Origin: Exophiala sp. HKRS030 | Lineage: Eukaryota; Ascomycota; Eurotiomycetes; Chaetothyriales; Herpotrichiellaceae | Length of the DNA: 64,000 bases | Assembly: GCA_023897205.1 (NCBI GenBank) | Contig: JAHWDD010000007.1 | Span: forward strand, 1 to 64,000 | Direction of reading: 5' to 3' | Shown: positions 10,448 to 21,199 of the stretch, piece after piece | How the letters are laid out: each line of letters begins with the position of its first letter | Numbering within the stretch: the stretch's first letter is position 1 | Position numbers and translations under genes: made by a program | Notes under the pieces: model-generated | Database searches by the model: none | What the model saw: the letters and a program-made list of their open reading frames with translations, nothing else | What the model was told of the DNA's origin: nothing

Positions 10448-11845
10448 TTAACATCCAAAATATCTTTCCTCCAACCACCTCTTCTCGCCATCTTCGACCA
10501 CATTTGCAGCGACCACTTTGATTTTGGGAAACACCGACAGCAGCCTTTTCAGTCCTCTTCTCCCGGCCATAAAGGTCACGAAGACGATCCTCGCCTCGCA
10601 GACACCATGATCGACCAAGACCTTGACGGCCATAAGAGCGGCTCCTCCGCTGGACATTTGAGGATCCAACAACATGACTGTTTCGTGCTCGGCGAGATCA
10701 GGAAATAGCGTCAGGTAGTGCAGCTGCGGCTCACCGGTCCGATAGTTTGACTGGATGAGCAATCGGCCGGTCAGGCAGTCGGGAATAGTCCGCTTCAGTC
10801 CAGCCTCCATGCAGCTTCCACCTCGTAGCACAACGACAGCAGAGACTTTCCCCTTCGGCTTCAGTCCGCTGTAGGTATACCCTTGCGGTGTCGTAACATT
10901 GGTGGAAATGTAATTGTGACAATCCAGGGCCTTCTCGATCAGGAGGGCCGTGAGCCTGTCAAAGTAGAAAACAAAGTCGAGATGGGAGGTGATGGGGTTG
11001 CGCAATATCGTCGAGACGCCGCTGATCTGTGGTTTACCCTCGAGAATCATGGCATTTTCCGAGAGTGCAAAATCCTCCAATTGCTGACCCAGCCTCTCCA
11101 GTTCTGCGTTATGCCTTGACGACTTTTCCTTGAGGATCTGTCGGACTTGATTGACAATCATCTGAATGGCCATCGTGTTCTGCATTCCTCGTGGGACAAT
11201 GAGATCGGCAACTTCTCTTTGTGGCTCCACGTAGCGTTGAAAGACGGGCTTAACATATCGAAACCACTGTTTGATGGTACCCTCAATGGTCCGCCCTCTT
11301 TCCCTCACATCCCGCACGATTCGTCGTGAAAGGCAGACATCCGAGTCGGCTTCGACATAAATCTTCATGTCCAAGAGGTCCAGTACTCTGGGGTCGTTCA
11401 AAGCAAGAATTCCTTCCAGGATGATCACGTGCGGAGAATATATCGACACCGTCTTTTCCAAACGTTGGTGCTGTTGAAATGAATAGATAGGAATATCCGT
11501 CCTCTTTCCCTGCTTCAAGTCGTTCAGCTTCTCCACCAAGAGGTCAAAGTCGATAGAATCTGGGGAGTCCAGGTCATATTCGTTGAGATGCGCCAGTGCA
11601 TTTTGCTCGGGCGTCAAGGACTTGTAGAATGAATCGATGGACAAAATGATGACCCAAGGGAGATTGAGTGACTTGATGATCTCTATCGCCAGGCTGGTCT
11701 TACCAGACCCTGAGGATCCTGCCACTCCAATAATGCTCATATCTGCCCATGGTGGAGAGTAATGTGCTGTTTGAATCGAGGCCTCAGCTGCCTTTTGTGC
11801 CGACGTAACAGTTGACAACTTGAGCAGATCTACTGTTCCAGCCAT
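10448..11845 (-). CDS. URK1: Uridine/cytidine kinase with C-terminal UPRT-like domain
   Basis: 465-aa single-exon uridine kinase that converts uridine and cytidine to UMP and CMP in pyrimidine salvage. The P-loop is GVAGSSGSGKTS (residues about 40-51). The family motif LSIDSFYK follows, and the lid region has RRIVRDVRERGRTIEGTI. From about residue 255 a uracil-phosphoribosyltransferase-like domain follows, as in yeast Urk1: ISGVSTILRNPITSHLDFVF and a loop LLDPQMSSGGAA in place of the strict PRPP-binding site DPxIATG. Substitution in that loop suggests the C-terminal domain is regulatory, not catalytic (inference from the family). The C-terminus EERYFGC is typical. It is divergent from REX4 across 420 bases. 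Confidence 0.95.
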   Translation of the reverse strand: MAGTVDLLKLSTVTSAQKAAEASIQTAHYSPPWADMSIIGVAGSSGSGKTSLAIEIIKSLNLPWVIILSIDSFYKSLTPEQNALAHLNEYDLDSPDSIDFDLLVEKLNDLKQGKRTDIPIYSFQQHQRLEKTVSIYSPHVIILEGILALNDPRVLDLLDMKIYVEADSDVCLSRRIVRDVRERGRTIEGTIKQWFRYVKPVFQRYVEPQREVADLIVPRGMQNTMAIQMIVNQVRQILKEKSSRHNAELERLGQQLEDFALSENAMILEGKPQISGVSTILRNPITSHLDFVFYFDRLTALLIEKALDCHNYISTNVTTPQGYTYSGLKPKGKVSAVVVLRGGSCMEAGLKRTIPDCLTGRLLIQSNYRTGEPQLHYLTLFPDLAEHETVMLLDPQMSSGGAALMAVKVLVDHGVCEARIVFVTFMAGRRGLKRLLSVFPKIKVVAANVVEDGEKRWLEERYFGC

Positions 11846-12265
11846 GACGATTGGGTATCCGAGGTTCGTTTACACGTCGGAATATGGCCCTTCAAGGATG
11901 TAGATATGGAGAGTTCACGTGTTGTTTGGTCAGGTTGCAATGCCATGGGGCGTATGCTTCCCTAGGCGAGCTGTTTGGAAAATTTGTGCACAATCCTTGT
12001 CGTGTACTGAGGAGCTGATGATGAAGCAAAGGATTTGGCAGCCCTGACTTTGTGCCTTACTAAATTAAAGCCCTCCACCGAGCCATGGACATTTATCTTT
12101 GCCATTGTTTGTGACGAAGTACGGATAACGAAGTACCAAATTCTGGCAAAACTTCGGCCACGGCATCGCACCCAATTCTCCCTCATCATCCTGCTACTCA
12201 ACTTCCTTGTAGTGTACGACGAGTCCAACAAGCACACTGCTCATGCTGCAGATTTGGGGCGAGGT
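11846..12265. promoter_or_regulatory. Divergent promoter region, URK1 / REX4
   Basis: 420 bases between two head-to-head genes. The REX4 frame is open upstream to about 12035, but its residues lack conservation and the ATG at 12266 fits the family start (MDLADLSSNWKKLQ). No other gene is visible. Confidence 0.5.
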
Positions 12266-13257
12266 ATGGATCTAGCTGATCTATCCTCAAACTGGAAAAA
12301 GCTGCAGGCGACTTTCAAGAAATCAGATGTTGCCAAATCATCGTCCAAACTTACGAACCAAAATGGCTTGAAGCGGAAACGCGAGCAATCGAAGGCTACT
12401 ATCACCAAGCCTTCCTTGCTACCCAGGAAGAAGTTGCGTAGAACCAGGACCATGGCTCAAGGCGGAACGGCAGCGAAGGCGACTGTTCCTATACAGGACC
12501 TAGAAAAGTCTGACAATGGCGGACGCCCACGACCTGCGGATCGGGCATCTTCAGACAAAGTAAATGACGGACTGTCTACATCGTCAGTTGCCCAGGCACA
12601 AGGCCTCAACACGTGCTGACAGGAAACAGAATAGAGATCGGCAAGTACGTTGCCATTGACTGCGAAATGGTAGGAGTAGGCCCGCATCCGGAGAGAGAAT
12701 CCGCCCTGGCTCGAGTCAGTATCGTCAACTACAATGGAGATCAAGTTTATGATTCCTACGTATTGCCCCAAGAGACAGTGACAGACTGGAGGACATTCGT
12801 TAGTGGAGTGGAACCCAAACATATGAAATATGCTCGATCTTTCCAAGAGGCGCAGGCCGACGTTGCAAAAATCATGCAGGGCAGAGTACTTATTGGTCAC
12901 CACATTAGCCACGATTTGAATGCCCTAAAGCTCAGCCATCCTCAGCGAGATATTCGCGATACCGCACGGCATACACCGTATAAGAGGATACACGGAGGCA
13001 GTGGGTACCCACGCTTGAAGTTGTTGGCATCTGAACTGCTCGGCTTCGAGATACAAGAGGGTGAACATTCCAGTATAGAGGATGCGCGGGCTTGTATGCT
13101 CCTTTTTCGCAGAGATAAGGCTGCATTTGAACGAGAGCACGCTAAGAGATGGCCTACAAGACCTGCACGGCCTCCCAACCCGCCTGGTGACACGGAAAAC
13201 CAAGAACAGGCATCGTCGCCCAAGAAGAAAAAGAAAAAGAAGAAATCAAAAAGATGA
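12266..13257 (+). CDS. REX4: RNA exonuclease 4 (DEDDh family)
   Basis: 314-aa 3'-5' exonuclease of the RNase D/DEDDh superfamily, implicated in pre-rRNA ITS1 processing. Exons 12266-12582 and 12630-13257; the 47-nt intron (GTCAGT...AAACAG, branch GCTGAC) joins NDGLSTS to IEIGKYVAIDCEMVG in frame. An alternative intron starting GTAAAT at 12560 also keeps the frame but removes the conserved VNDGLS segment, so it is less likely. Visible catalytic motifs are AIDCEMVG (first Asp/Glu pair, about residues 116-118), the later GHHISHDLNALK, and HSSIEDARACM with the last His and Asp. The C-terminus is a run of lysines, typical of nucleolar localisation. Its stop is 62 bases from that of the convergent methyltransferase gene. 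Confidence 0.93.
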
Positions 13258-13319
13258 ATTCGAACTCCGCCTGCGAAGTGATCAGGTTGAGTTGAGAGAG
13301 CCATATTATGGCGAAACCC

Positions 13320-14832
13320 TTATACGGGTATATCTTCCATCATTTCCATCGCTCCTTCTCTTGCGACTGTGATGATTACATCACCCAGTGTCTTGGTGTT
13401 GAATCCGGCTTCACAATAAGTGAAATAATACTGGCTACTGGTCAATTCATGGCACTCTACAACAGAAAAATGATGGACTCACCTCCCACTTCTTTCGGAA
13501 CAACAGAACATCGCTCTCGGTCATACCATCATGTTCGGCCAATAGCGCTGGTTTTATGCGCTTCTGGAAATTTCTCTCGAAGTTCTCCTTCCATATACGA
13601 AGGGCCTTTGCATAATGTGGACCTATGTTCTCTATCGAGTCGACCACCAATAGTCCCTGGCTGCCTTTGTTAATGGAATCGACCAGTTGCGAAACTGTGG
13701 GTAGATGACCTCCAGGGAAGATGTATTTTCGAATGAAATCTTCACCTTTGGCGTATGCTTCATATCTCGACTCGGGCATGGTGATACACTGGAAGACCGC
13801 TATGCCACCATCTGGCTTGAGAAGCTTATGAACACAGTCGAAATACGTCGTGAGGAACTCTCGCCCTACTGCTTCGAGCATCTCGATGCTGACAAGCTTG
13901 TCGTACGGACCCTCGCGCGGCATGGGCAGTGCTCTGTAGTCGCAAAGCAGCACTTCAATACTTTCAGTCAATCCTGCGTCTGCGATCCTCTGGTCTGCAA
14001 GATCTTTCTGTTCCCGACTCAGAGTCAAAGAAGTCACTCGACAACCTGTTCTCTGGACTGCTCTGATGGCAAAACTTCCCCAGCCTGTTCCAATCTCTAA
14101 AATGTGGTCCGTCTCTTTGATCCTTGCATTGTCGATGAATCGATCCAGTTTTCGCATCTGCGCGTCTTCCAAAAGTTCCTCCTTCTTGGGCTCGTCCAAT
14201 TTTGACAGAGCCGCCCAGATGGGACAGGAGTAAGTCATGTCTCTGGACAGAAATGCTTCGAACATCTCGTTGCTGATATCATAATGTGCGCTTATGTTCA
14301 ATTGCGCATTGGGAAGCGTATTCGTGCGGCGCATAAACCCACTGATTGTGGAGGAAAGGTACGAGGTTATCGTGGTCGCGTTTGACAATTCGTTGCGGTT
14401 TAGAATGAATAACTTGTGTTCTGGTCAGCCTTATCTGCCATTCCAATTGGATGCTGCTTACCTGGAAAAATGCGGTGAGATTTGAGCATTCTACCTCACC
14501 AAGCATGAAGGACTCTGCGAAACCCTGCTCCCTAGGTCAACGGACTGCGATTCTAAGAGACGTGGAAAGCTGACCATGTCGGTGAACAAAGCTAAGCGCA
14601 ACCAGAATGCGTCGCGGACTACTTGCAGTCTAGCCAGAGGTTCAACGTATTCTCCAGCCTGGCCACAGACTGTTTCTGTACCATCACTTTCGACCACGGT
14701 AAGACGGCCGATTTTGATCTCCGACAGAAGCGACAGAAAAGACCTCCGGCATGACTTGATCATGGGGTCCCATGCTACCGTACCCGCGTAGGTACGTAGT
14801 CGGTCTACTAAGGATGATATAGAGGGCGCCAT
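13320..14832 (-). CDS. Cyclopropane-fatty-acyl-phospholipid synthase-like methyltransferase
   Basis: 453-aa SAM-dependent methyltransferase of the mycolic/cyclopropane fatty acid synthase family. Minus-strand exons: 14575-14832, 14462-14524, 13483-14412 and 13320-13430, with introns of 49-52 nt. The central domain has ISAHYDISNEMFEAFLSRDM, TYSCPIW, the SAM-binding LEIGTGWGSFAIRA, and the SIEMLEAVG motif typical of CFA enzymes. The spliced last exon adds YYFTYCEAGFNT, the conserved C-terminal end in bacterial and fungal CFA synthases, which supports the final intron. Such enzymes transfer a methylene group to unsaturated acyl chains of phospholipids; some fungal relatives may act on other lipids. 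I infer a lipid substrate but cannot tell which. Confidence 0.9.
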
Positions 14833-15929
14833 GGCTCATGAACGAACAATCAACGGCACTGGCTATGATATACGACAATAAACAAGGAGTGCAAGCAGAT
14901 CTTTCATGAGTGAGTGTGTGACAACTTTGAAGAAAAACGTAGGTGAATGACGTGAATTTTGAAGGAAAGTTCCAGCAGGCCGGGTTTTGTATGGTGCCAC
15001 ATGTGTCGGCATGGAAAGAACTACTCATTACGAGCAGCTGCCACCAAGGTATCCATGTTTGTCAAGTGAAGAGCTTGCGATGCCATTCGATATTAAATTA
15101 GACAGCGGGGTTATAGAAGCGAACATCGGGACCAGGTCTTTCAGGCCACCAAAATGTCCTTTTAGATTAGGTGATGATTTGTTGCCGGTACCTTTCATTT
15201 GCATATCCGCTACGCTACGTGTGACATCGTGCCTCTACGAGACGAATCGCTCCAGAGTGATCGGCACCGCTGACAGTCGAGGCAACTACACGTAGACTAG
15301 AAAGCCTCGCAACAGTTGCGAGTGTCTGAGCAAGTGAACCACAGAGGGTCAGATTGGCGAAGATAACTCGTAATTGTTTAGAGATGTATGACGTCTACAC
15401 ATGTTGTTTTTGACTTGGTGTATATTTTTGTACCTGACGATCTTTGGCGTGGCGGGGCTCGAGGAAGTCTAAGAGACCATTCGAACCATCCGTAGCGATA
15501 ACTGTCGGGAGGGATTCGGTTTCATCGAATACCGGTTTGGTAGAAGTACTGTACACATCTGAGACTCGTAGTCAGACAACTGCGTCTCATTCTTGACGGA
15601 GAATGTATTTTCAGTGAACATTGCAGTTTTGAATTGAGCCGCATGAGATCCCTGTACGAGTACGAGACGAGACCAGTAAAGGCCCCGGTCTCCCCGCTAC
15701 CAGGCACTCTATTTTAGATACAGATTAGATAAGGCTGATCCGGAATGAAGTGTTTCTCCGACGCGTCCCAATTAACCAGACGCGTGCCTCTCAGAGTATC
15801 AAAATCTTTGCCTTGGTCGTTGTGAAATATACCACAACGATTGTGGCACTCCGTGTTCCGTACAAAGTGACGTCCCTTGTTCATTCTGCCGTGTCAACAA
15901 TACCGCAAGCACTTCTCAGACAGTTCACA
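14833..15929. promoter_or_regulatory. Divergent intergenic region, CFA-like / RNH203
   Basis: 1.1 kb between two head-to-head genes. Open frames inside (for example 14987-15295 on the plus strand) have no recognisable domain or coding character. No repeats or RNA genes seen. Confidence 0.45.
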
Positions 15930-16607
15930 ATGCTCGCACTACAACGCAGGTCGAATCCCGCGGGTCCCTGCACCGCCAACATCCTACCGTGTCGCATCCA
16001 TCATGACGGTCCTACCAAAGTGACCAAGAGATGCTGGAGTCCCCAGGATGAACAAGGTAACACTTCCGCGGTCTCGAAGAAACAGAAAAACCACAGTGAA
16101 CTGAATGAATAACCCGCTCGCCAGACCGGACCAAGACGGCACACTTTCGCGGTCGAAGATTACGCGGAAGAGTAGTAAAACTACCACCAGGGTATCACGG
16201 TACGTTCCCATCACGGCAGATTGCAAACACATGCACACCCGCACACAATGGTATGAGTTTTGGCCGTCGCTGACCACAATAATACCGTACAACACAATAC
16301 AGGCGTCGTCGCAAAATCAACCGATCGATATCTCCCGCAACCTGTCAAGAATGGCCCCACATACACCGCAGTCGACGAGGACATTGAGATTGAAGATGAA
16401 GAAGAAGAGCCCCCGGAGCCGGTCAAGATCCTCGAACAAGTAACCACTTTCGACGAGGTCGTGGTATGGGGACACGATCGAGTCCCTGATCAAGACGACG
16501 CTTTTGTCAAGGGGCTGGAGGAATGGATATCCTTCGCCGAAGCCATACATGGAAAGCCTCGAGACTCGGGCAAACCTCAAGAAGCGACCGCCGAGTCGCC
16601 TTCTTGA
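15930..16607 (+). CDS. RNH203: Ribonuclease H2 subunit C
   Basis: 168-aa noncatalytic subunit of RNase H2, the nuclear enzyme that removes ribonucleotides from DNA and degrades RNA:DNA hybrids. Exons 15930-16056, 16125-16199 and 16303-16607; introns of 68 and 103 nt. The family landmarks are split between exons and only join after splicing: LPCRIHHDGPTKVTKRCW in exon 1, TAHFRGRRLRGRVVKLPPGY in exon 2, and in exon 3 GVVAKSTDR, an acidic loop EIEDEEEEPPEP and FDEVVVWGHDRVPDQDD ending with GLEEWISFAEAIHG. The conserved FRGR(R/K)L motif and the WGH motif are clear. It is convergent with the DUF4385 gene, 210 bases apart. Confidence 0.93.
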
Positions 16608-16817
16608 AATGAGCCAACCAGACCATCCGACCAACAACACCAAATTCCTCCCGAACGTCGAGCCCATCAACCACCGTGACCGGAGAGACAATAAGGTCAT
16701 GGTCATCGTGGCCTCGGAAATCTCAACGACCTCAGCCGGTCCGGAAGTTTTTCGAAAGCCTCACCATGACGCCCCTCCTGACAAAAGCCACAGCATCCTG
16801 ATCTACGGCACAAAAGA

Positions 16818-17348
16818 TCAAGGCCTTGACCTCTGCGTCTCAAGATACTCCTTCTTGGCCCGAGTCCAATCCCTCTTCAACCGATCATATTCTTCGCACT
16901 CTGCGCACCTCCGCCAATACCCCTTGAAGATGTCGCTGGCTTCTTCCTTCTCCTTCCTCTTTCCCCCGACGTCGTCGCCTGTCCATTTCTCCAACTGCTC
17001 GCCCGAGTCCTTGTCGTACTTTCGACCACCTTTGTGGTTGGCGTACCTCCTGGCACGGGTCATGCCCATCTGGATGAACTTGCGCGTCATATCGGCACCC
17101 ACGAGGTCCCTGCGGTCGACGTACGACTCGAATATCGTCCACAGGACCTGCGCGGATCTCTCTGCGATCGGCACGGTGCGAAAGGCCCAGTACGGCAGGA
17201 TCAAACTCTTGTACGGCTCAAAGGAGAGGACCCCCATTTCGCCACGGGCAATTTCGTACGAGTAGCACAGTCCTAGGTCATTCAGGGCGGGTGTGTCCAG
17301 CGGTTGGTCGGGGGCGATAATTTTTTTTTCGGTTGTCTTGTTGGGCAT
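16818..17348 (-). CDS. DUF4385 family protein
   Basis: 176-aa single-exon protein of the DUF4385 family, which I know mainly from bacteria and phages and with no assigned function. The recognised core is GVLSFEPYKSLILPYWAF, ERSAQVLWTIFESYVDRRD, LVGADMTRKFIQMGMTRARR and YANHKGGRKYD (about residues 35-115). The rest is a charged C-terminal tail. The open frame extends upstream only from a GTG; the ATG at 17346-17348 (MPNKTTEKK) is the first plausible start. There are no introns, signal peptide or membrane segments. A patchy, mostly bacterial distribution would suggest horizontal acquisition, but that needs a search. Role unknown. Confidence 0.82.
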   Translation of the reverse strand: MPNKTTEKKIIAPDQPLDTPALNDLGLCYSYEIARGEMGVLSFEPYKSLILPYWAFRTVPIAERSAQVLWTIFESYVDRRDLVGADMTRKFIQMGMTRARRYANHKGGRKYDKDSGEQLEKWTGDDVGGKRKEKEEASDIFKGYWRRCAECEEYDRLKRDWTRAKKEYLETQRSRP

Positions 17349-18125
17349 GGCTCTGTCTCTTTGTACAAGTAGATATGCATACTCTAGCAAATGCACGGGT
17401 TGTCTTGAGCATCGAATGCCAGACGGTGCTATCGGGTGTGTTTAGGTATGACGCGCTCATCTACTATCAAATGCAGATTATGTCTTGGCGGGCCGTTCCA
17501 TCTCTCTCGCCCTCCGCTTTGAACGTCATTCAATCCAGCCATGCCCTGCAAGGCTGGGTGCTATCGAACCTCCTTGAAGATCAGGTCAGTGGACTGAAAT
17601 CTTGTGTATTTGGTGGTGCCCAGGACGATGTCAGATTATGTTTCTCATTAGTGTCACTCTAGTCCTCAAATTGAATTTTGATTACGCATCGTCGATAAAA
17701 GGGACTCGACGGAGGTCAGTTTTGTGCAGCAAAAGGCTACTATCAATTGCATTGTGTTTGACACAACTAATATGTTTCCTTCTCATAATACACAAGTCAT
17801 GCTACTTGATGAAAGTGCCCAACACATACACCCATTGATCTCGTTCTTCTTTTCTGCCATATGAACACGATGGCTACTTGATACTTCCAGGTGGACCATG
17901 CAACATGTAGAGATGTCCTGTCATACTCTATGGATCAATGTTGAGTATCTGTCTTGTTGAATCTGTTGATATTCGCGAAGGCTGTGCCGCAGCAATGTTG
18001 CACATGTTTCGACGGAAGGATGAGCAAAAAAGAGCAAAATGGAGGTGCCAGCCGACCAAGAACAAGATGCACACCAAAAATAGTGGAAGCAGGATCATGT
18101 TCTCAGGAGCACCATGACGATCGGC
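17349..18125. other. Intergenic region, no gene seen
   Basis: About 780 bases between the DUF4385 start and the RNA-binding protein stop, both on the minus strand. Likely holds the DUF4385 promoter and the long 3' UTR of the neighbour. No repeats or RNA genes recognised. Confidence 0.45.
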
Positions 18126-20174
18126 TCATTTGACGGAGACGGACTGCGGAGTAGTGGTGACATTTTCCTTGCCACTGGCAGGCTCAATCTTGATAGTGAC
18201 CTTCTTTGGACTGGGTGTCTTTTTGGTGGCATCGTTACTCTCTTGAAGGATTGGAAGGATGGACGCAGTCTTTTGGGGACCCTCGACATAGGTGCTCGGA
18301 GCCGTTGTGGCAGGCATGTTGGTACGGACAGTTGTGATATTGGTGATTGATTGAAGTCCGCCTTGCATAGGCCATTGAGAGCTGCGAGTCACACTGACTG
18401 ACTTGTTGACACCGGGCATCTCACTGGAAACAGCAAAGTTAGCAGTGGAAAGACAATGGATGTGCAGTAAGGCTGAACTTACGCCGGAGAGACTGACGTC
18501 GCTGGGGTGAAAGTATTGCTAGCTCCCGCAGGTGATTGGTAGCTTCCGATGGGACTGATATGGTTGCCCATGTCTTGCAAACGAGTCAAGATCGGAGACG
18601 GGGTGTGTTCAACAGAGTAGCTGTATTCACGACTGCGCCAGTTGCGACGTTCCTGGCTCTGCTGTTTCAGCTGCTTCTGGGCCTTGGTATCGGCAAATCG
18701 AAGGAACAGCTTGACGCCGTCGTGGTCGGTCAGAACAGAATGGAATTCTCTGATGACACGCTCAGCAATTTCACGACTCTCAAATCTGGAAAGGTCAATA
18801 TGGAACTCTTGTTGACAAGCATGCGGCTAAATACCTGGCAAATCCAACTTCTTTGCTGACCCCAGAAGGTACATCCCGACAGATCTTGGTAGAAACGGCG
18901 CGGTAAGGCAGGAAGTGCTTGGCGAGATCCTAGAAAAGTGAGTGGAAAGCCGAGCATGGAGGGAGATATTAACGCACAGATTCATTCCAGTCAATGGGGA
19001 CTCCGGTGCAGTAGATGTTGGTGGAACTTTTGTCTTCAAGGTCCTTGAGGCGAGAATTACGAGATTTCTGCAGACGATCAGCGATTTACAGGACATGGAG
19101 GCCTTGAAATACCTGAGCATAGCTGGCTTGGAAGCCGAGATGGAAGAAGCCTCGAATGCAATTCTCAGCAGCAGCAGGAGAGTAGTACATGACAAAGCCG
19201 AAGCTGTAAATGTGTTAGTCGAGCTCATGTTGGTATGGGGCATTAGAGACATACCCTTTGCACTTGCCAGTGTCCTGCTCAATGATGGCCTTGCACGATT
19301 CGATCTCTCCAAACCGAGAAGCCCAACGTTCAAGATCCTCGTCCGTGGTATCAGGCATAAAGCCACGGATGTAAACATTGGTGATGCCTTCGGGATTCTG
19401 GAGACATTTGGCGAGACTGAGCTCTTCTTGGTTGGTCCAAAGAGCTGGGACAGCACGCGGAATTGGCGTATCACGAGAGACAAGTTCGTCCAGGTTGACC
19501 ATTTCATACGACTTGTTGTCAGCACACTTCATAGGTTGAATTGGTCCAGAAATGTACTGTGCAGCGGTTGCCGCTGTGGCCGGATAGGGCATACCCGGGT
19601 AATACTCCGATTGACCCTGGAGGCCCACAGCTTGATTGGTAGTGGTATTTTCTTCATTGGATGACCAGGATGCTCGACGGGCTGGGTCAAAGCCGTTGAC
19701 ATTCGAAGCTATACCATATGGCCAGCAGTAGCCTGACATAGGACCGGCAGGGATGTTGTTGCCCATGAAGCTAGGAAACATTCCAGTAGGCATGTATGGC
19801 AACTGGGAAGTAGTGTCTCCAGTGGATGCCTGATTTTGACCATAGAAGGAGCTCAGAGGAACAGTCTGGCCAGACGGGAGAACCATGAGTGGATTGTTGT
19901 AGCCTTGACGTTGGCCAGCTGCAGTGACTTCGCCGTCCATTTGGTTGGATGCTGGGAGGCTTGCCTTGAGGGTTTGCATATTGGCCAGTGGGTTGTTGCT
20001 TGCCATGCTTAGTCCTAGATGACAATAAGCATTCTCTCCACATGACAACAGCGTCCTTCTCTTACCTCCAGTGTATGATGGTTGGTAGGTAGATCCCGAG
20101 TAGGGTAGTCGAGATGGATGGTAGCTAGCGTAGGCTGTGCCTGCGGTAGCTTGAGTTCCGGTCTTCTCAGACAT
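18126..20174 (-). CDS. Two-RRM RNA-binding protein (RBMS/MSSP-like)
   Basis: 581-aa RNA-binding protein from seven minus-strand exons: 20066-20174, 19255-20014, 19113-19203, 18978-19067, 18835-18929, 18483-18785 and 18126-18423; all introns are 45-59 nt. The N-terminal 240 residues are low-complexity (Ser, Gln, Pro, Tyr). RRM1 (about 247-320) carries NVYIRGFMPDTTDEDLERWA (RNP2) and KGFGFVMYY (RNP1), the latter rebuilt across an intron. RRM2 (about 335-412) has NIYCTGVPIDWNESDL and KEVGFARFESREIA. The tail LRFADTKAQKQLKQQS after RRM2 resembles animal RBMS/MSSP proteins, which bind AU-rich RNA. The C-terminal region is again Ser/Thr-rich. Probably a regulator of mRNA fate. A 5' UTR intron lies directly upstream. 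Confidence 0.9.
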
Positions 20175-20186
20175 GACTATCAGGAT

Positions 20187-20253
20187 CTGTCAGTAGAAGT
20201 TGCTTGTGCATGGTTGAGCACCACAGGGGTATCAGGAGAAGTATATCACTCAC
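20187..20253 (-). other. Predicted 5' UTR intron of the RRM gene
   Basis: Thirteen to eighty bases upstream of the start codon on the minus strand lies a clean intron: donor GTGAGTGATA, branch-like CTACTGAC, acceptor ACAG directly ahead of ATCCTGATAGTC and the ATG. Length 67 nt, matching coding introns here. Inferred from consensus alone. Confidence 0.5.
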
Positions 20254-21199
20254 CCACGGTTGCAATCACCAACGGGGTAGCCTTGCCACGCCCAGTGGGG
20301 TTCTCCTTGCTGAGGATTTGTTGGAAATGATAGAGCAGCAATGAGATGGGTACAATGAGCAAGCCAAAATGCAGTCGGGATGGATGATAAGGGTGAGGAG
20401 GGCTAACAGCGGAGGAGTGTGTGTGAAGCAAAGCTGTAGCTATGTGTTCTGTGTAGAGAAGAAAAGAAAAAGAAGAGAGTAGAGAAGAGAGGGACAGAAG
20501 ACATCTTTGCTGGGTGTGCAAGCGTCTCAATGGAAGGAGCGGCGACAATAGGGAAGGTAGTTGATGTATGGCCGACAATGGCAAGCGCAAGGCCTATTCA
20601 TCTCTATGGGCTCAATTGCGCTGAGCCCGAAGAAATGCCATCACCGCCAACAATAGGGAAAGAACCATAATACCTCAATGCTGCTGCGTTTCTCGCTTTC
20701 AAGTCTGTTATTCCGAAGCACCCTTTCCATGCCATAAGATCTCTTTCTGAGAGACATTGTGTTGATCACTGGGAAACAAGACTTGTCAGGTTCATTCTAG
20801 CTGCCAGCATTCAACCTGCTCCTCAATAGAAATGTCAATGCGCTTGCTCTCATGAGCTTGACGGCCACGTATCCCCGACTCGACTTGAAGGTCATGGAAT
20901 GCATACGCTCTTCGTCTTTATGGACGAATATGTCGTCAAGCGGACAACCCAGAGGCAGGATGAAGGACATAATATGGTAGATGTTGAGAGAGGTGTTGTC
21001 GTGAGGCCATGTCGTGAACGTGTGCCAGTGATTCGCCGTAGAAATGGTCCAGACTCGATAGGCGAAGTATTCATACCCAGACGCAAAGATTGGAGAAATG
21101 GAGCCTCGACTCCAACCTCGATGCCAAAGATCTTAAAGATTTTGTCCAAACCTGCAGACACCCGATACAAGTACTTTCCATTGTATAGCTTTTGTCTGA
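20254..21199. other. Divergent intergenic region, RRM gene / unknown nuclear gene
   Basis: About 950 bases between head-to-head genes. It contains a purine-rich stretch (20455-20500, pyrimidine-rich on the minus strand) and two overlapping open frames on opposite strands around 20800-21309. Neither shows a recognised domain nor a good start, so no gene is called. Confidence 0.4.

Noticed and set aside
12560..12636. Alternative 77-nt intron in REX4
   Set aside because: It keeps the frame but removes the VNDGLS segment that fits the family and uses a poor acceptor; the 47-nt intron is preferred.
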